NCBI GenBank assembly: GCA_949825045.1
Contig: OX463829.1
Coordinates: 17,578,715-17,642,714, forward strand
Source: Argyresthia goedartella
Taxonomy: Eukaryota; Arthropoda; Insecta; Lepidoptera; Argyresthiidae
Direction: 5' to 3'
DNA: 64,000 nucleotides
Under the pieces are notes generated by a model. It was given only the letters and a program-made list of their open reading frames with translations, had not been told where the DNA came from and made no database searches. This document shows positions 44,972 through 56,259 of the stretch, one piece after another. Made by a program: the position numbers and the translations under genes. Positions within the stretch are counted from its first letter, which is position 1; each line of letters opens with the position of its first letter.

Positions 44972-45182
44972 TAACATAAACATAAACATTTACTTATAGG
45001 CACATTCAGTGCTTCTAGCCCCACACTAGGATATCCTGTGTCGTGGGAACCAGAAACAGCGACAGTCACACACATATAAATATCCAAGACCTGTTATTTT
45101 TTTAATTAATCGGCCGGGGTTCGAACCCGGGACCTCTCGCATGGTAGGCAGAGCCACAACGGCTGCGCCACATAGGTCGTCG
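44972..45182 (-). mobile_element. SINE family 1, inserted in a LINE
   Basis: Reverse complement: GCGCAGCCGTTGTGGCTCTG, GGGTTCGAACCCCGG, TATATGTGTGTGACTGTCGC and GTGGGGCTAGAAGCACTG. Near full-length, interrupting 44640-46107. Confidence 0.87.
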
Positions 45183-45189
45183 TATAACG

Positions 45190-46107
45190 TAGATACTCGT
45201 AACTTTAAAGGCATAGCCTGGAACCTGGAACCTGGAACATAACCTGGAATCCCTTAGGTCTGATCTCTCGCTGCTCGATTGGTCCCTTTCATCTTGAGCG
45301 CGAACGTTGAGGACAGAATCTACAACTTTATTTTTTTGAGACTTTATGACGAACAAGCTCCTTTTAAGAAAGTTAGGGTGAAACACCTGCCTGCTCCCTG
45401 GGTAAACGATGCTATTAAGCGTCTAATGGCTAACAGAAATCGCGCTAAGTACAAAAAGGATCCGACAGATGACACCTTTGTATCTTACAAATGCCTTCGT
45501 AATCGATGCAATCGTCTCTGTCGCGATGCCAAGGTATCGAAAGTTACACTGTTGCTAAGATGTGGTTTCACAGGAACTTGGTGTTGGCAAATCCCAGGAC
45601 ACGCATCCGGTAATGTCGATCTGAACGCTCTTTATTAATTCTTCGCTGCTCCGTCCGCTGTAATGGACTCTTCTATCTAGAAAGCCACTCTTCAGAGCCT
45701 GCGCTCTGGGTCAGTACCCAACACAACTCCTTTCAACCTGAGAAATGTTGGAAGCATCACGGTTAAGCAAGCACCGCAATTAGCTTCAAAGCTGTAGTGT
45801 AAGAGATGACATATCTGCCAGAAAATCCACCTTGCTTGCTTGTAGCAAAGCTATCCTTGATGATCTGCTTCCAGCAATAACACATATTTTAAATTACTCC
45901 CATACTTCTTGAAAACGAGCATTAGATATCCTCCTCCCTTCCTTAAATATCCAAGAGAATCCTTAAAGAGTATCGATAATTTCTAACGCCCTCGAATCTA
46001 TTGTCAATATCCAGTTCTCCCATTATTAATCCTCTAAAAATCGTCTGAATCCTTTTCAGTCAGGCTTTAGACCGGGTCATAGTACTGTAACGGCTCTATT
46101 AAAAGTG
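45190..46107 (+). mobile_element. Jockey-like LINE, linker and reverse transcriptase part
   Basis: The frame 45279-45638 keeps KKVRVKHLPAPWVNDAIKRL and NRNRAKYKKDPTDDTFVSYK then CLRNRCNRLCRDAK, typical of the segment between endonuclease and polymerase in jockey-clade elements. Further on, near 46045-46100, the + strand shows an LNPFQSGFRPGHSTVTALL stretch, the conserved RT block with QSGFRPGHST. Frameshifts and deletions make it inactive. Its start carries an 8-bp ACCTGGAA microsatellite (45219-45250). Confidence 0.75.
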
Positions 46108-46185
46108 ATCAAGCTGGGATTCGAACCCGGGACCTCTCGCTTGGGGAGCACAGCTTCGTCCGCAACACCACAGAGGTCGTCGTTA
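46108..46185 (-). repeat. SINE family 1 head, second insertion
   Basis: Reverse complement: GACGACCTCTGTGGTGTTGC, then GAGAGGTCCCGGGTTCGAAT. Only the tRNA-like head is present, cutting the LINE at the RT block. Confidence 0.7.
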
Positions 46186-46314
46186 ATATTTTAATCATCT
46201 TAATAATGTATGGTATTTTACCTTGAATTGGTTAACAGTTAATAATGATTGTTAAACTCTGCTAAACCCAGTTGTATTAAATTCTCACTTCCAAATGTCT
46301 TTTAAGTTGAGACC

Positions 46315-47095
46315 AGTTTAGTTTTAGACATCAACACGTTAGAATTTGTAAATGATACGAAGTTTCTTGGAATATCCATTGATAGCAATTTGCAGTGGGA
46401 ACCCCACATAGATAAATTTGCTGGTAGATAAAATTTTACGACTTACGCTGTTAGGAATATCAGAGAGGCTAGTATATTTTGGTTACTTTCATAGTGTCAT
46501 GTCCTATGGTATCTTGTTGTGGGGGAGAGCAGCGGATATTCAAACGATATCATATTACAGAATTGAGCTATTAGAGCAATTATAAGATAACTTTTTAAAG
46601 AAATGCAAGCGAACTGTAGCAACTCAATTAATTTTTGAATATATAATGTATGTATGCAATGACCTTTTTAAGAACTAATCACTATCAAGTTGCATCCCGG
46701 TTTAGTCTCGCGAAAGTTAGCAATTCTTTAAAGAGTCAATGCATAGTCTACTACAACAGGATACCTCTGGAGATTTTGATATTGCTATTTGAGTAACCAA
46801 GAAAACCATGTAAAAACCGCTTTATCTAAAAAGGGATATAACAGTATTCAAGATTACTTACAGAAATGACAAAAGTGTATGGTGTTAATTTATCTCAACA
46901 CAGAACTCGCTTAATAATTTAGTACTTATTTATTCCAGCATATTATTAATAATAATAAACATGCAATATTTGTACTATTTGACATAACCTATGTTTAAAA
47001 GAGATAAAGAGAAAAATCAATCTGTGTGAGTTTCTTCGCCCTACTTTTCCCACAGTTGTCCAATGTAGAGAATAGGCAAAAATGACGTTTCTAAA
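46315..47095 (+). mobile_element. Jockey-like LINE, RT C-terminal part and 3' UTR
   Basis: Pieces in order: NTLEFVNDTKFLGISIDSNL QWEPHIDKFAG, then VYFGYFHSVMSYGILLWG, an FEYIMYV-type block, and at the end the 3' UTR shared with 722-1190 and 19425-19770 (AGTTTCTTCGCCCTACTTTT, TGTCCAATGTAGAGAA). Numerous stops. It may be the continuation of 45190-46107 beyond a deletion. Confidence 0.7.
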
Positions 47096-47554
47096 CATAA
47101 TTATTTTTTTACACAAAATATAGAAATTTCGATTGATTTGATGGTTTAAGTAAAGGAATAATTCCGAAACCAGTAATTTTTTACTTGCTCCACCGAAACA
47201 ATCCTTTAATCCCCATATATTTATAGAGTTATAAATACGTTCTAGATATTCTAGTCAAGTGCAAGAATAATTACAGTTTGTGGGCTTCTCACTACGTATA
47301 ACTAATGTGATAAAACCTGCTGGATTACTCCCCGCATAAATCCTACACAATGTGAATCTGCTCCCTTATTTAAACTAAAATCCATAGCAAACCCAACGCA
47401 GTTAGTTTCAAATAGAAGATAATTGTGTGGGGAAATAGTCACAATTCCACAACTTTCGGTCGCTTGGAGTTACTGAGTGAGGGGATTATCTAGAACACGT
47501 GGTTTTAATGTCAAGTTTTTTCATACTAGTCTGATAATGTAATAATAATGATAA

Positions 47555-47805
47555 TAAATAAATATAAGAGGACAATCTTACACAAATCGAACTAACTAGG
47601 CCCATAGTAAGCTTGTTCTATGGGTACTAGCCGACGATATATTTAATAGAGATGAATACTTATGTAAATACGTAGAAAACATCTAAGACTAAGAAACAAA
47701 TATTCATGCTCATCACACAAATATTTGCACTTACGGGATTCGAACCCAGGACCGTCAGCTGCGTAGGCAGGGTTACTACCCGCAAGGCTAAACCGGTCGT
47801 CAAAG
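47555..47805 (-). mobile_element. SINE family 3, full-length
   Basis: Reverse complement: head GACGACCGGTTTAGCCTTGC with A box TAGCCTTGCGG, B box GGGTTCGAATCCCG, body TGCAAATATTTGTGTGATGA, tail GGCCCATAGTAAGC...GATTGTCC. The head is related to family 2, but the body is different. A partial copy ends the window at 63893-64000. Confidence 0.8.
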
Positions 47806-48280
47806 TCTATCTGTGTATTGACGAGATAAAACCAATGTGGTAATCTTCATATTGACAGTTCTTCCGAATGATTTACCTAACAACCCCTTTAAATTACTAT
47901 AACTTTTTGTTACACCCTATAACGAGATGCTTTATCAAAACGGCGTCTTGTTTTGTTGAAGGGGATATTTGTATTGTCTCTGTTGTGTCGAATAATAGCA
48001 ACGTATGCTTGTAATCGAAGGAAGATGTTTTCACCAAACAACCCTCATACCTCAACAACAATCAACCATAATCCCTCGAAGACCCTCAAAATAGCAACAA
48101 TGACCACCAAAACCGGTAGCTGCGTGTAATTTACGTGAAATACTAATCCTGGGATGCCCTAAATTGGTACTTCGGGTCCATGTTACAACATATTGAGAAC
48201 TGAAATTACGGAGGTCTGTTGAACATGTTGGCTAAATATTTGCGTGGGTATGTGCAGATAATAATTCTATTGGATTTGAA

Positions 48281-48977
48281 TAGGGCTGCCATCCGTCCGG
48301 GTTTCCCCGGATTTGTCCTAGTTTGGAGGGCGTTCGGGGAGCGTCCGGGCGGGGTTTTTAAAAAGTGTCCGGATGAAACCTGGACTCTATTTATGTCAAT
48401 GGAAAGCCGATTAACTTGATATAGTGGGATGATTTGCAATAAATTACATCATTTCTTAGTTAAAAATTCGTTTCCGTTAGTCACATGCAAATATACGAAG
48501 AATAGAAACTTAATAAACGTATACACGGTTTCTTCGCTGATCAAAGTTAAATATAATTTCAAGGATCTGAGTTGTTCCGACTTTTAAAATAGGAAAAGAA
48601 AGGTAATTTATCAAAAAATGGGAAGACCGAAAAATATCATAATAAGTGAAAATAACGTACAGTTAATTAAATAAAGTACAAACAATATTTTTATACGTAG
48701 AATTTAGAAGCATATTAGGTAGATTATCTACCTAGATAAATTATAATTTGTTTTTAATAATTTATAATATTTATTAATTTCATTGATGATAAGAATTCCT
48801 ACTTATGTTGAAGTTAAAGTGGATTTTCTATAAATTAATTCAAATATGATAACTATGTTTTTATTTTATTTAATTTTTTTTTCGAGAGAGTCCGGGTAAA
48901 AATCGTTATTTCACCCAAATGTCCGGGGTTTTTGAAGTTTTTGTCCTGGACCCATAATTTAGCTAATGGCAGCCCTA
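48281..48977. mobile_element. hAT-type non-autonomous transposon, 697 bp
   Basis: A perfect 8-bp target duplication, GATTTGAA, lies at 48273-48280 and 48978-48985. The ends are TAGGGCTGCCAT and its inverse. Inner copies of CCGGGTTT/GTCCGGG and GTCCGGGGTTTTTGAAG-type words are inverted near both ends. 8-bp duplication plus CAGGG/TAGGG-type termini is diagnostic of the hAT superfamily. No transposase fits inside; the overlapping frames at 48206-48439 are shadows. Confidence 0.85.
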
Positions 48978-49930
48978 GATTTGAACAAGTTTGGTTCCAG
49001 TGAAGCCTACGTTCTACCAAAACTAACCCAAAGCAATTGAGAATTGAGGACTCTATGACCTATCATCATCAGCATCAGCCTTATACTGCCTCTAAGACAT
49101 CTGTTTACAGTATTTTTATGGCCCCCTTAATTAAAAGCTTCAGTCCACAGAAAAATCGACGCAGTTGATGACAAGTTCATATTAAGGGTGTAAACGTAAA
49201 CTGCCACATTGACACAATTTTCGGTCGATTTTCAATTGCATAAGCTGATAAAATGTTCTCATTAGCAATTTTCCCGCTCAAACGTGTGGCGTTCCAGTCT
49301 CAGTCTGATCCAATGTCAAGCATGACCGTTCCGATGCGTCCAACAAAAACGCAAACCGTTACGAGATGTCACTTTAATTCCACTTAACAGTACTTGAGTG
49401 GCCTCCCCCCGTGCACCGACAAGGGCAAATTGGTCTCGGGGACTAGCTTGGCTAGCACTAACTGTTTTGCTTTCATGGGAAGATCTGCACTGGCGACTTG
49501 GCCATTCGCATTACCCAGATACAATCACCGTTCCAAAGGTACGCGCCGACCGACGCCCTATTTTGAACTTCTCGGAATTTTTTGTGACGTCTGATTCCAA
49601 AACCGAAGAATTTTGGTGGTTAAAAAATAGATACCTACTTTTACAATGTTAGTCGTTTGAAAAACATAAGAACCATTGAACTTTTTTATATGATTTAGTA
49701 TGAGCTGGGTTATCATATATTTATTATCGTCAAAATTATGATAAAAAAACACAATGAACCTATAACCGAAAAAAAATAAAACTTCCGCAAAGTGCACCAT
49801 CAATTAAAATAACCTAAGTAACTACACACGCACAAAAACTGAACACAATAAAAAAGACAATACTAAACAAATAAACCGCCCCAGGACATGCCCGACCCGA
49901 AGGTACCCTACTCAGGAGCTAGGTACATAT

Positions 49931-51434
49931 ACTACTCAAAAGAAAATAGGGGCCACTAAGTATTTTGATTGCTACGTGAAAAATATAGTAAACAGTAATG
50001 TATATTTATTAAAATAGCATGTAACAAGGCTTTTGTTTTAACTTATGCTAATAACCATTTAATTGTGTAGTCAATTGTTTCACTTATTTCAATTAACATG
50101 AAATTAGTCCATTGTCAACAGCAAAAACTAAACAGAAACTCTTTGCAAAACAAAACAAAAACTGACACAAGCTGTTTTTTTTAATGATTTAGTAACGGGT
50201 GTGTCCTCCTCTCCTGTTTTCACACTCCTGGAGCCTTGAATGCATACTCTCGATTAAGTTTCTGATGTTTTCATCAGGTATCTCTTCCCACGCACGTTTC
50301 AGAGCATCCATAAGCTGTTGCTGGTTGTGAACCTCTTGCTCATGCTCCCTAACCCTTCGTTTTAATTGGTCCCACATATGCTCTATTGGATTTAAATCCG
50401 GACTATTCGCTGGCTATGGTAGGACACGAATATGGGAGTCATCCAGTACAGTCTGAGTGGCCCGAGCTGTGTGTGGGCGGGCATTGTCATGCATTAACCA
50501 GAACCCTGGCCCCACTCTCTGTGAGAATGGAATCACATGAGGCCTGATGACTTCATCGATGTACCGTTGTGCAGTTACTGTGCCTTGATTTAAGAATACC
50601 AGCTCAGTTTTGCCTTGTAAGCTAATCCCAGCCCAAACCATCACACTAGGACCTCCAAAGCGGTCAATTTCCTTGATGCTGACATCGGAAAATCTCTCAC
50701 CCTGTCGTCTCCATACTCTAATCCGCCGATCATCACTACAAAGCTTCACTTTACACTCATCTGTGAAGAGCACCATACCCCATTGATTCATGCTCCAATC
50801 TGAATGTTCGCGGCAAAAACTTAAACGGTTTCCACGTTGAACCCTAGATAAAGGAATTCGTACTACTCGGCGTCTGGACCTTTGCTGGTCTTCATGCAGT
50901 CGATTACGTATCGTTTGGTCACTAACACGAGTCCCCGTTGTCAACCGTAGGCGATTTTGTAACTTACGTGCCATCACAGAGCGCTCTCGACGGGCACTCA
51001 ATCGGATGTAACCGAACCGATCCCACACATTTTGGATGGCTCGGCGAGAGAAACCCAACGAAAAAGCTACAGACCGCTGTGAATGACCTTCAGCAATCAA
51101 TGTAACGGCTCTGGTGGCAGTAATGGTATCCATATGCCTTCGTTGACGTGGCATTATTAACAAAAGATGTTAAAAGAAGCAAAAGATGGACAGAAATAGT
51201 TTTTTAACAGAATAAAATTGTGATTCCATCTGAAAGGAATTTGACCTGAAACTCGTTTTTTTCATTTGCTTCAATTTCTGGCCAGCTGTAAGACTTAAAC
51301 ACCAGCATTAAAGAGGTTGGATACTGAAGGAGGCCGGACATCATTAATTAGTCACTTATTTAATTAGTTTACATCTAAAAATTTACTCAAAAACAGAAAT
51401 ATGTAAGTGGCCCTTATTTTCTTTTGAGTAGTAT
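49931..51434 (-). mobile_element. Tc1-type DNA transposon, 1.5 kb
   Basis: Inverted ends: ACTACTCAAAAGAAAATAGG GGCCAC at 49931 and the reverse complement of GTGGCCCTTATTTTCTTTTG AGTAGT ending near 51434, about 26 bp with one mismatch by eye. TA-rich flanks (CATATA / TATATG) fit TA target choice. A minus-strand transposase (51163-50189) with one stop codon fills most of it. Confidence 0.85.
50189..51163 (-). pseudogene. Tc1 transposase (DD34E) broken by one stop
   Basis: One minus-strand frame runs from 51163 to a stop at 50189 and is interrupted only by TAG at 50414-50416. The family has tryptophan at this position (VLPW-P in front of SPDLNPIE), so a TGG-to-TAG change is the likely cause. 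Motifs: helix-turn-helix around residues 15-48 (AEGHSQRSVAFSLGFSRRAI), a second one around 80-90 (SDQTIRNRLHE), D135 in LFTDECKV, D226 in LMHDNARPH and E261 in SPDLNPIEHMW. There are 34 residues between the last two, the classical Tc1 spacing. At about 324 codons it is a little short, and the part after DRFGYIRLSARRER looks deleted between the two DNA-binding helices. Otherwise intact, so recently lost. Confidence 0.88.
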
Positions 51435-51767
51435 ATATGTTTTGTGAGAATGAATGAATACTATGTAACTTTTGTAGGGAATGAGACCAACTGTATTTTA
51501 ATTTTTAGTGGAGGTTTATTAGCATACTAGGTGCAGTACCTAATTAACTTTAAAAATCTTGCCAGTGTAGCCTCGACCTCTGCATTACTTCCTTGTTCTA
51601 ATTAAAAACCCCACGGCTTTTCAACCTTCCTACGAATATCAGCTTATCCTAGATTTCGCCAACAAGCTTTTCTGAAACCAAAACAGTAATCTAGTAATGG
51701 AAAGGATCCGTTGGGAGTTTGAATTCTATGCCCGACGAAGTTCTTTCATTGAAGTTAGATTTTAGTG

Positions 51768-51841
51768 CTACCTCCTACTAAAGCTAACTTTCGAGATAAG
51801 ATATCTACCTCTTACTAAAGCTAACTTTCGAGATAAGATAT
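51768..51841 (+). repeat. 37-bp tandem duplication
   Basis: 51768-51804 and 51805-51841 differ at one base (CTACCTCC versus CTACCTCT, then TACTAAAGCTAACTTTCGAG...). Between here and 54370 no gene was recognised; the minus frame at 52961-52755 has no known domain. Confidence 0.9.
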
Positions 51842-54379
51842 CGCAGGGTTGCTTTGCTTTCGCAACCCCTTACCTCACTCTAAGTGTTATTTGGATTCAA
51901 GTTTTGAAACGTAGTACTCTTCTATTTGTAGCAATTGATAGCCCTTATACTCCCATCCATCCCACTCCCCCCTTAACATCTTTATTTTTTTCTCAGCCAT
52001 TTCTTTTATTATCTTTACACTGCTTGGAAATTGAGCAATGTTGTTTTTATTTTTAGTTGTGTAAATACTTTTATGTTGAATATAAACGGGTATTTTGTAA
52101 ATAATAATTATTAGAAATTATTATAATGAATTGAATGATATTTATACTTTTAACGTCAATCCTTTGATCAAGTTTATGTTTACATTGAAAAATTTAAGTT
52201 TTACAGTATTTTATTCTTGTAAATAAAATATTAATGTAATAAATTTTCAAATATTTTAAGGAAATGAAGTGCATGAACGTTTTAAAAATTGATAATGTAT
52301 TTTATCAAAATAACAAAAATTTGAATTTAGAGAATTTCTAGCTAGAGTATAAATACAATATTTGATTTTTATTAGAATACTTGTGTACCATTATGTTTTA
52401 GCCTATAATTGCGATGTACAACTAGATATATATAACGTAGATGCATATCCTAAGAAGTATATAGTATATTGTGTTGGCTTCCCAAATAACAGTCGTCACA
52501 ACTAACCTAATAAACACGTTTTAAAATATAACCTACGAATACCCCTCAAGATCTGTCGGATTTCAAGCTGTCAGTGTAGTGTAGTTAGTTCGAAACCTAA
52601 TAGAGCTATGCGACTTCAGATATTCGGGCATTTGATATACTTTGGAACCAATGATATACCTATTTTACATAGAAGTTTTCTAAACCTAAACAGCTTTCAG
52701 TCTATGGGACCAAGTCGCTACGTCTGAGTGGTTGATGGGCAGTAATGCTATTTCCTAGGAATAATGCACCACTACCCGGCCCGCTACTTTGTCATTGCGT
52801 GGAGAATCGTTGATTTCGCCATCGAGATCTCTCCATAAACTCACATAAAAGTGATCATTCACTCGCTCCCTGCAAAACCTCGCGATGGCATGGCCCTGTA
52901 ATGGCCTCTCGGTCACTCCCCGTGGGAAAGATATGCCCGAAATGTCACTTTCACTGCTCAATGCATCCGTCTCCGTAATTATCCGCGTCCTGCGGCTCGA
53001 TTCTTGCCCGATTCGGCAGTAAAAGTATCGATGGTATCGCGAAACTTGTTCTGACCCTGTTTCGTAAGGGGCATGCCATTATTGTGTTGTTTCGTTGCCT
53101 CATAAATATTGATATTCCTTGTATGATACACCGACGGACGGCGGTTACGAGGTCACTTCATGACAACAAACCGCCTTTTATTCCGATGATTTATGCGCCG
53201 GAGAAAGTTGTTGCAGCACAATGAAAACTGCAATAGCGGGCCCACGGGAATTTAAAAGTTAATGATCTCTGTCATCATCAGCGAAAACATACAATTGCAA
53301 ATGGGAAACTAACCACTGTAATTTGATATAATGAACTTATGTTTGCAAGATAAGAGAGCAATGCCGTAGCACGCGACGGCTAAGGGCCGAAATGATGTAT
53401 GTAGCCTATGTAGGTATACAGCCTGAGAACTGCCTCGCATCCGGTCGTTAGTCCGTATTCACTTTTGCGTTCTGCCTTAATTTATTTTACTTTTACGACG
53501 CCTTCATACGCTTTCATTAAAACGTAGCCCATTTGATAACACCTGGATAAGTAGAGTTTAATTTCATGAGAAAATCAAGCGCCTTTGAAAAGAGTTCCAT
53601 TTTGCAACTCCTTGCTAATTGTTGCGTCTACATTTCACTAAGGCGCTCTTGGAAAAGTTGCGGGCGTATGTTAAAACGAAGCTATTCAGATGTTGCCACC
53701 TCGAGTATCATCATAAAAAGTAGTAAAGAGTAATACAGAATTAGTTATTATGTGTACTCGTATTTTACTGCAGAAAACAGCAATAATTTCTACAAACCTG
53801 AGGAAGCAATAGATAAATCTAGCTAGATCTAACCTTAAATCAAGTTAACTCAAGTTTATGCTTCCATGTCCCGAAGTCAATACATCTATCTCGCGTCTGA
53901 AAGGCTAAGATACAACAGGAAACAGTGTGTCACTGCGACACCCACTCAGTCTACATATTTTGTAATGGTTTACCAAAGTCCCTGTTCAAGCCAGAAAGGC
54001 CTTTCCACTTGGGAATAAAGAGTGTTATGGGCTGTAACAAAGGTTGAGCTTATTTTGTAGGGCAACGGTGAGTGTAGGCGTGCCAATATTTCATAGAAGG
54101 TTCATAAATTATCTCTATAACTTCGTGGCCGGAGACAATTGGTTCGTCTTTGCGTCTGTACAGCTAGTTTGCCTAGCTTGTTAATCTTGAGAACAATTGG
54201 TTACACCTAGTAGAGCTTGTCGGATGAATTATTGAGTGACTTCACTTATTATGATAGTACTTAATAATCCGTGAGACTTTCCTGATGTAGATTTTCAAGT
54301 GGCTTTATTTTATATTTTTAGGCCTCTTCCAGGATTAATATTTGTGGCTGTTTATAAATACTTATGTTTATGTTTTCAG

Positions 54380-54469
54380 TGAACGTCCTGCGTGACACCG
54401 ATCTGCCCCTGGAGGTAGTGGCAGCTCTCGGACCTGAAGTCCAGTTTGTGCTCAAATACGTCGATACCG
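54380..54469 (+). CDS. ASPP: ASPP-family protein, second coding exon
   Basis: The acceptor TTATGTTTTCAG and donor ATACCG|GTGAGG bound a 90-bp exon. The single G left over by 44141-44297 plus its first two bases give a Val codon. The frame then reads NVLRDTDLPLEVVAALGPEV QFVLKYVDTG, matching the end of the ASPP N-terminal domain (family pattern: M..VL..[WF]G....EV.[FK]FLR). It ends in phase 1, so the next exon must start by completing a G-codon. I found no such coiled-coil exon before 64000. The 10.1 kb intron upstream carries a LINE with SINEs, a hAT element and a Tc1 element. Confidence 0.82.
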
Positions 54470-55259
54470 GTGAGGAATATTATCTGTTGATACAATTATG
54501 AAAGCTATGTTTTAGTTTTCATCGCTGAAACCACAGTGCAATTAAACAATTAATTTATAGTTAATCGTATAAACATAGTAGGTAGCCTCAGGACCAAATG
54601 TTACATTTCGTTTCGTTTTGTCTATACGAGTTTAAACCCGGTATAAAAGTGATAATATCTACCATTAACAACAACCTAACATTCGTCGGCAGTTGAGCTT
54701 AGGCTGCGCATGTCATTCATTTCCCGTTCGCGTATGGAAACCAAAATTGAATTCTGAATGTTCCAAAAGGTTTGGTGAATTATAACGTGGCTAAACCTTT
54801 ATTTTCTGACTGTAAAGTACGTACCCGTCCATCATATTTCCTATAACTGTTATCTTAAACTGTTTTTTGAACAATGGTGAGCACCTATACGATACCACCA
54901 GCAACAAAATTAAGACATTACACGAATTATTCAGCGTGAAACTGTGCTGTTTATAACTAATCAGTAAGTATTATTTAATGCTGTCTGCAGGAACAAGAGC
55001 AAGCTTCTACGGATTCTTGGGTTTTGTAGCGTGACACAAATTATACAGAACGTGTACTCAGAAATGGACCGACAGTGAAAAATCGTAATTAGATCATTAA
55101 GGCAGGCAGTAATTTTAAAACTACCTACGTGTGATTTAGATCGATTGGTGTGGCGGTAATTTTTAAGCTTACGAGTTATTTGTGGACTTTTAGAAACACA
55201 ATTAAGGCAGTGAAAGCGTAACGATAGGCCAGCGATAGGGGAGTGTCACTCTCCGACTG

Positions 55260-55560
55260 TGTCAAATGACGAATAGTAGAATTGCACCCGTTTCGTTAAT
55301 TACTGCATTTATTTCCCGGACCGGGTGACGGACGGATAAAGATTAATGGGCAAGGGCACTTCTTCCAAATTGATCGGCCCTCGTTCTCCGCCATATTGTT
55401 ATTAGTTCTCGGTCCGATCCGTCCATTTCGTAATCAAACAACCGGGAAACATCGGGAATATTCGGCGAGTGGTCCAATTACATCCGGAAATATTTATTCA
55501 TGTAATTCTAACAGCGATCTTGTTAGAAAACAATGAATTTCTAATCGTGAATTGGATAGA
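55260..55560. promoter_or_regulatory. Candidate intronic regulatory block
   Basis: About 300 bp of unique, balanced-composition DNA with clustered homeodomain-like core words (GTTAATTACTG near 55294, ATTTATT, TAATTACA/CCAATTACAT near 55475) and CpG-containing GGACGGATAAAG. It lacks repeat features and stands out from neighbouring AT-rich or repeat DNA. Function is inference only. Confidence 0.2.
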
Positions 55561-55575
55561 CGGTGACTTTTTAGC

Positions 55576-55725
55576 TGGGTTCGATCGATAAAAAAATCCC
55601 ATGTCTTGGATGTTTTTATGTATGTCATCGTGATGTCGCTGTTTCTGGTTCCCACGACTCAGGGTATCCTGGTGTGGTGAGGGGTCAGAAGCAATGTATG
55701 TGCCTGTATATAAATGTTGCTGTTA
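55576..55725 (+). repeat. SINE family 1, body only
   Basis: CTGGGTTCGATCGATAAAAA (end of the head), TCGCTGTTTCTGGTTCCCAC, and GGTCAGAAGCAATGTATGTG CCTGTATATAAATGT. The A box part is missing. Confidence 0.75.
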
Positions 55726-55903
55726 ATGTTAGCGGTTTGTTTGGCTTACACTCTTGAATCTGCTTGTTTCGATCTGCCTACCTTGCTGCTAAGCTTGGGT
55801 AAGCCGCAGCTTATCCAGAGGATTTAATGGTACAATTGAATTAGCTGCTGTTTGAGTTACGTGTTGGTTTGTTATGCAACAGCCATTTATTTATTTGTAT
55901 CTG

Positions 55904-56259
55904 TCACCGTAAGATTGTCAAAACCGTTAGTTTATAAACCAACGTTTTTTTCTTGTAAGTTGGTCAACTATCGACAGATAGTTAACTGTAGCGTACTGCT
56001 TACTATATAACGCGTTAGTTGATAAACTAACGGTTAAAACCAATAAATGGTAAACTGGTTTAAACTTGAATTGCAAACGAAATAACAGGGCAAATACTGT
56101 GGTAGCTTAGGTGAAGACTAGAGGGGGCGAGCGCAGCGAATCCCCCGAATAGTCTTCGTGTTAGCTTGACAAAAATAAACGTAAGTTCTAAACCCTGTCG
56201 GTCTGATTTTCTATCTGTAGATAGTTGATATACTAACGGTTTTGTCTATCTTACGGTGA
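55904..56259. mobile_element. MITE-like element, 356 bp
   Basis: 32-bp terminal inverted repeats (55904-55935 and 56228-56259) start TCACCGTAAGAT and differ at 3 positions by eye. The inside contains further inverted words (ACCGTTAG / CTAACGGT) and a hairpin at about 56110-56155 (GAAGACTAGAGGGGG ... CCCCCGAATAGTCTTC). No ORF. Part of its inside also occurs at 60155-60240. Confidence 0.8.

Noticed and set aside
45279..45638. Host gene of 119 codons
   Set aside because: The residues match the linker region of jockey-like LINE proteins, with LINE endonuclease and RT pieces on both sides.
49394..49652. Copia-like integrase motif (HWRLGH) in an 84-codon frame
   Set aside because: The motif is too short, the surrounding residues do not fit the zinc-binding pattern, and no other pol segment is near.
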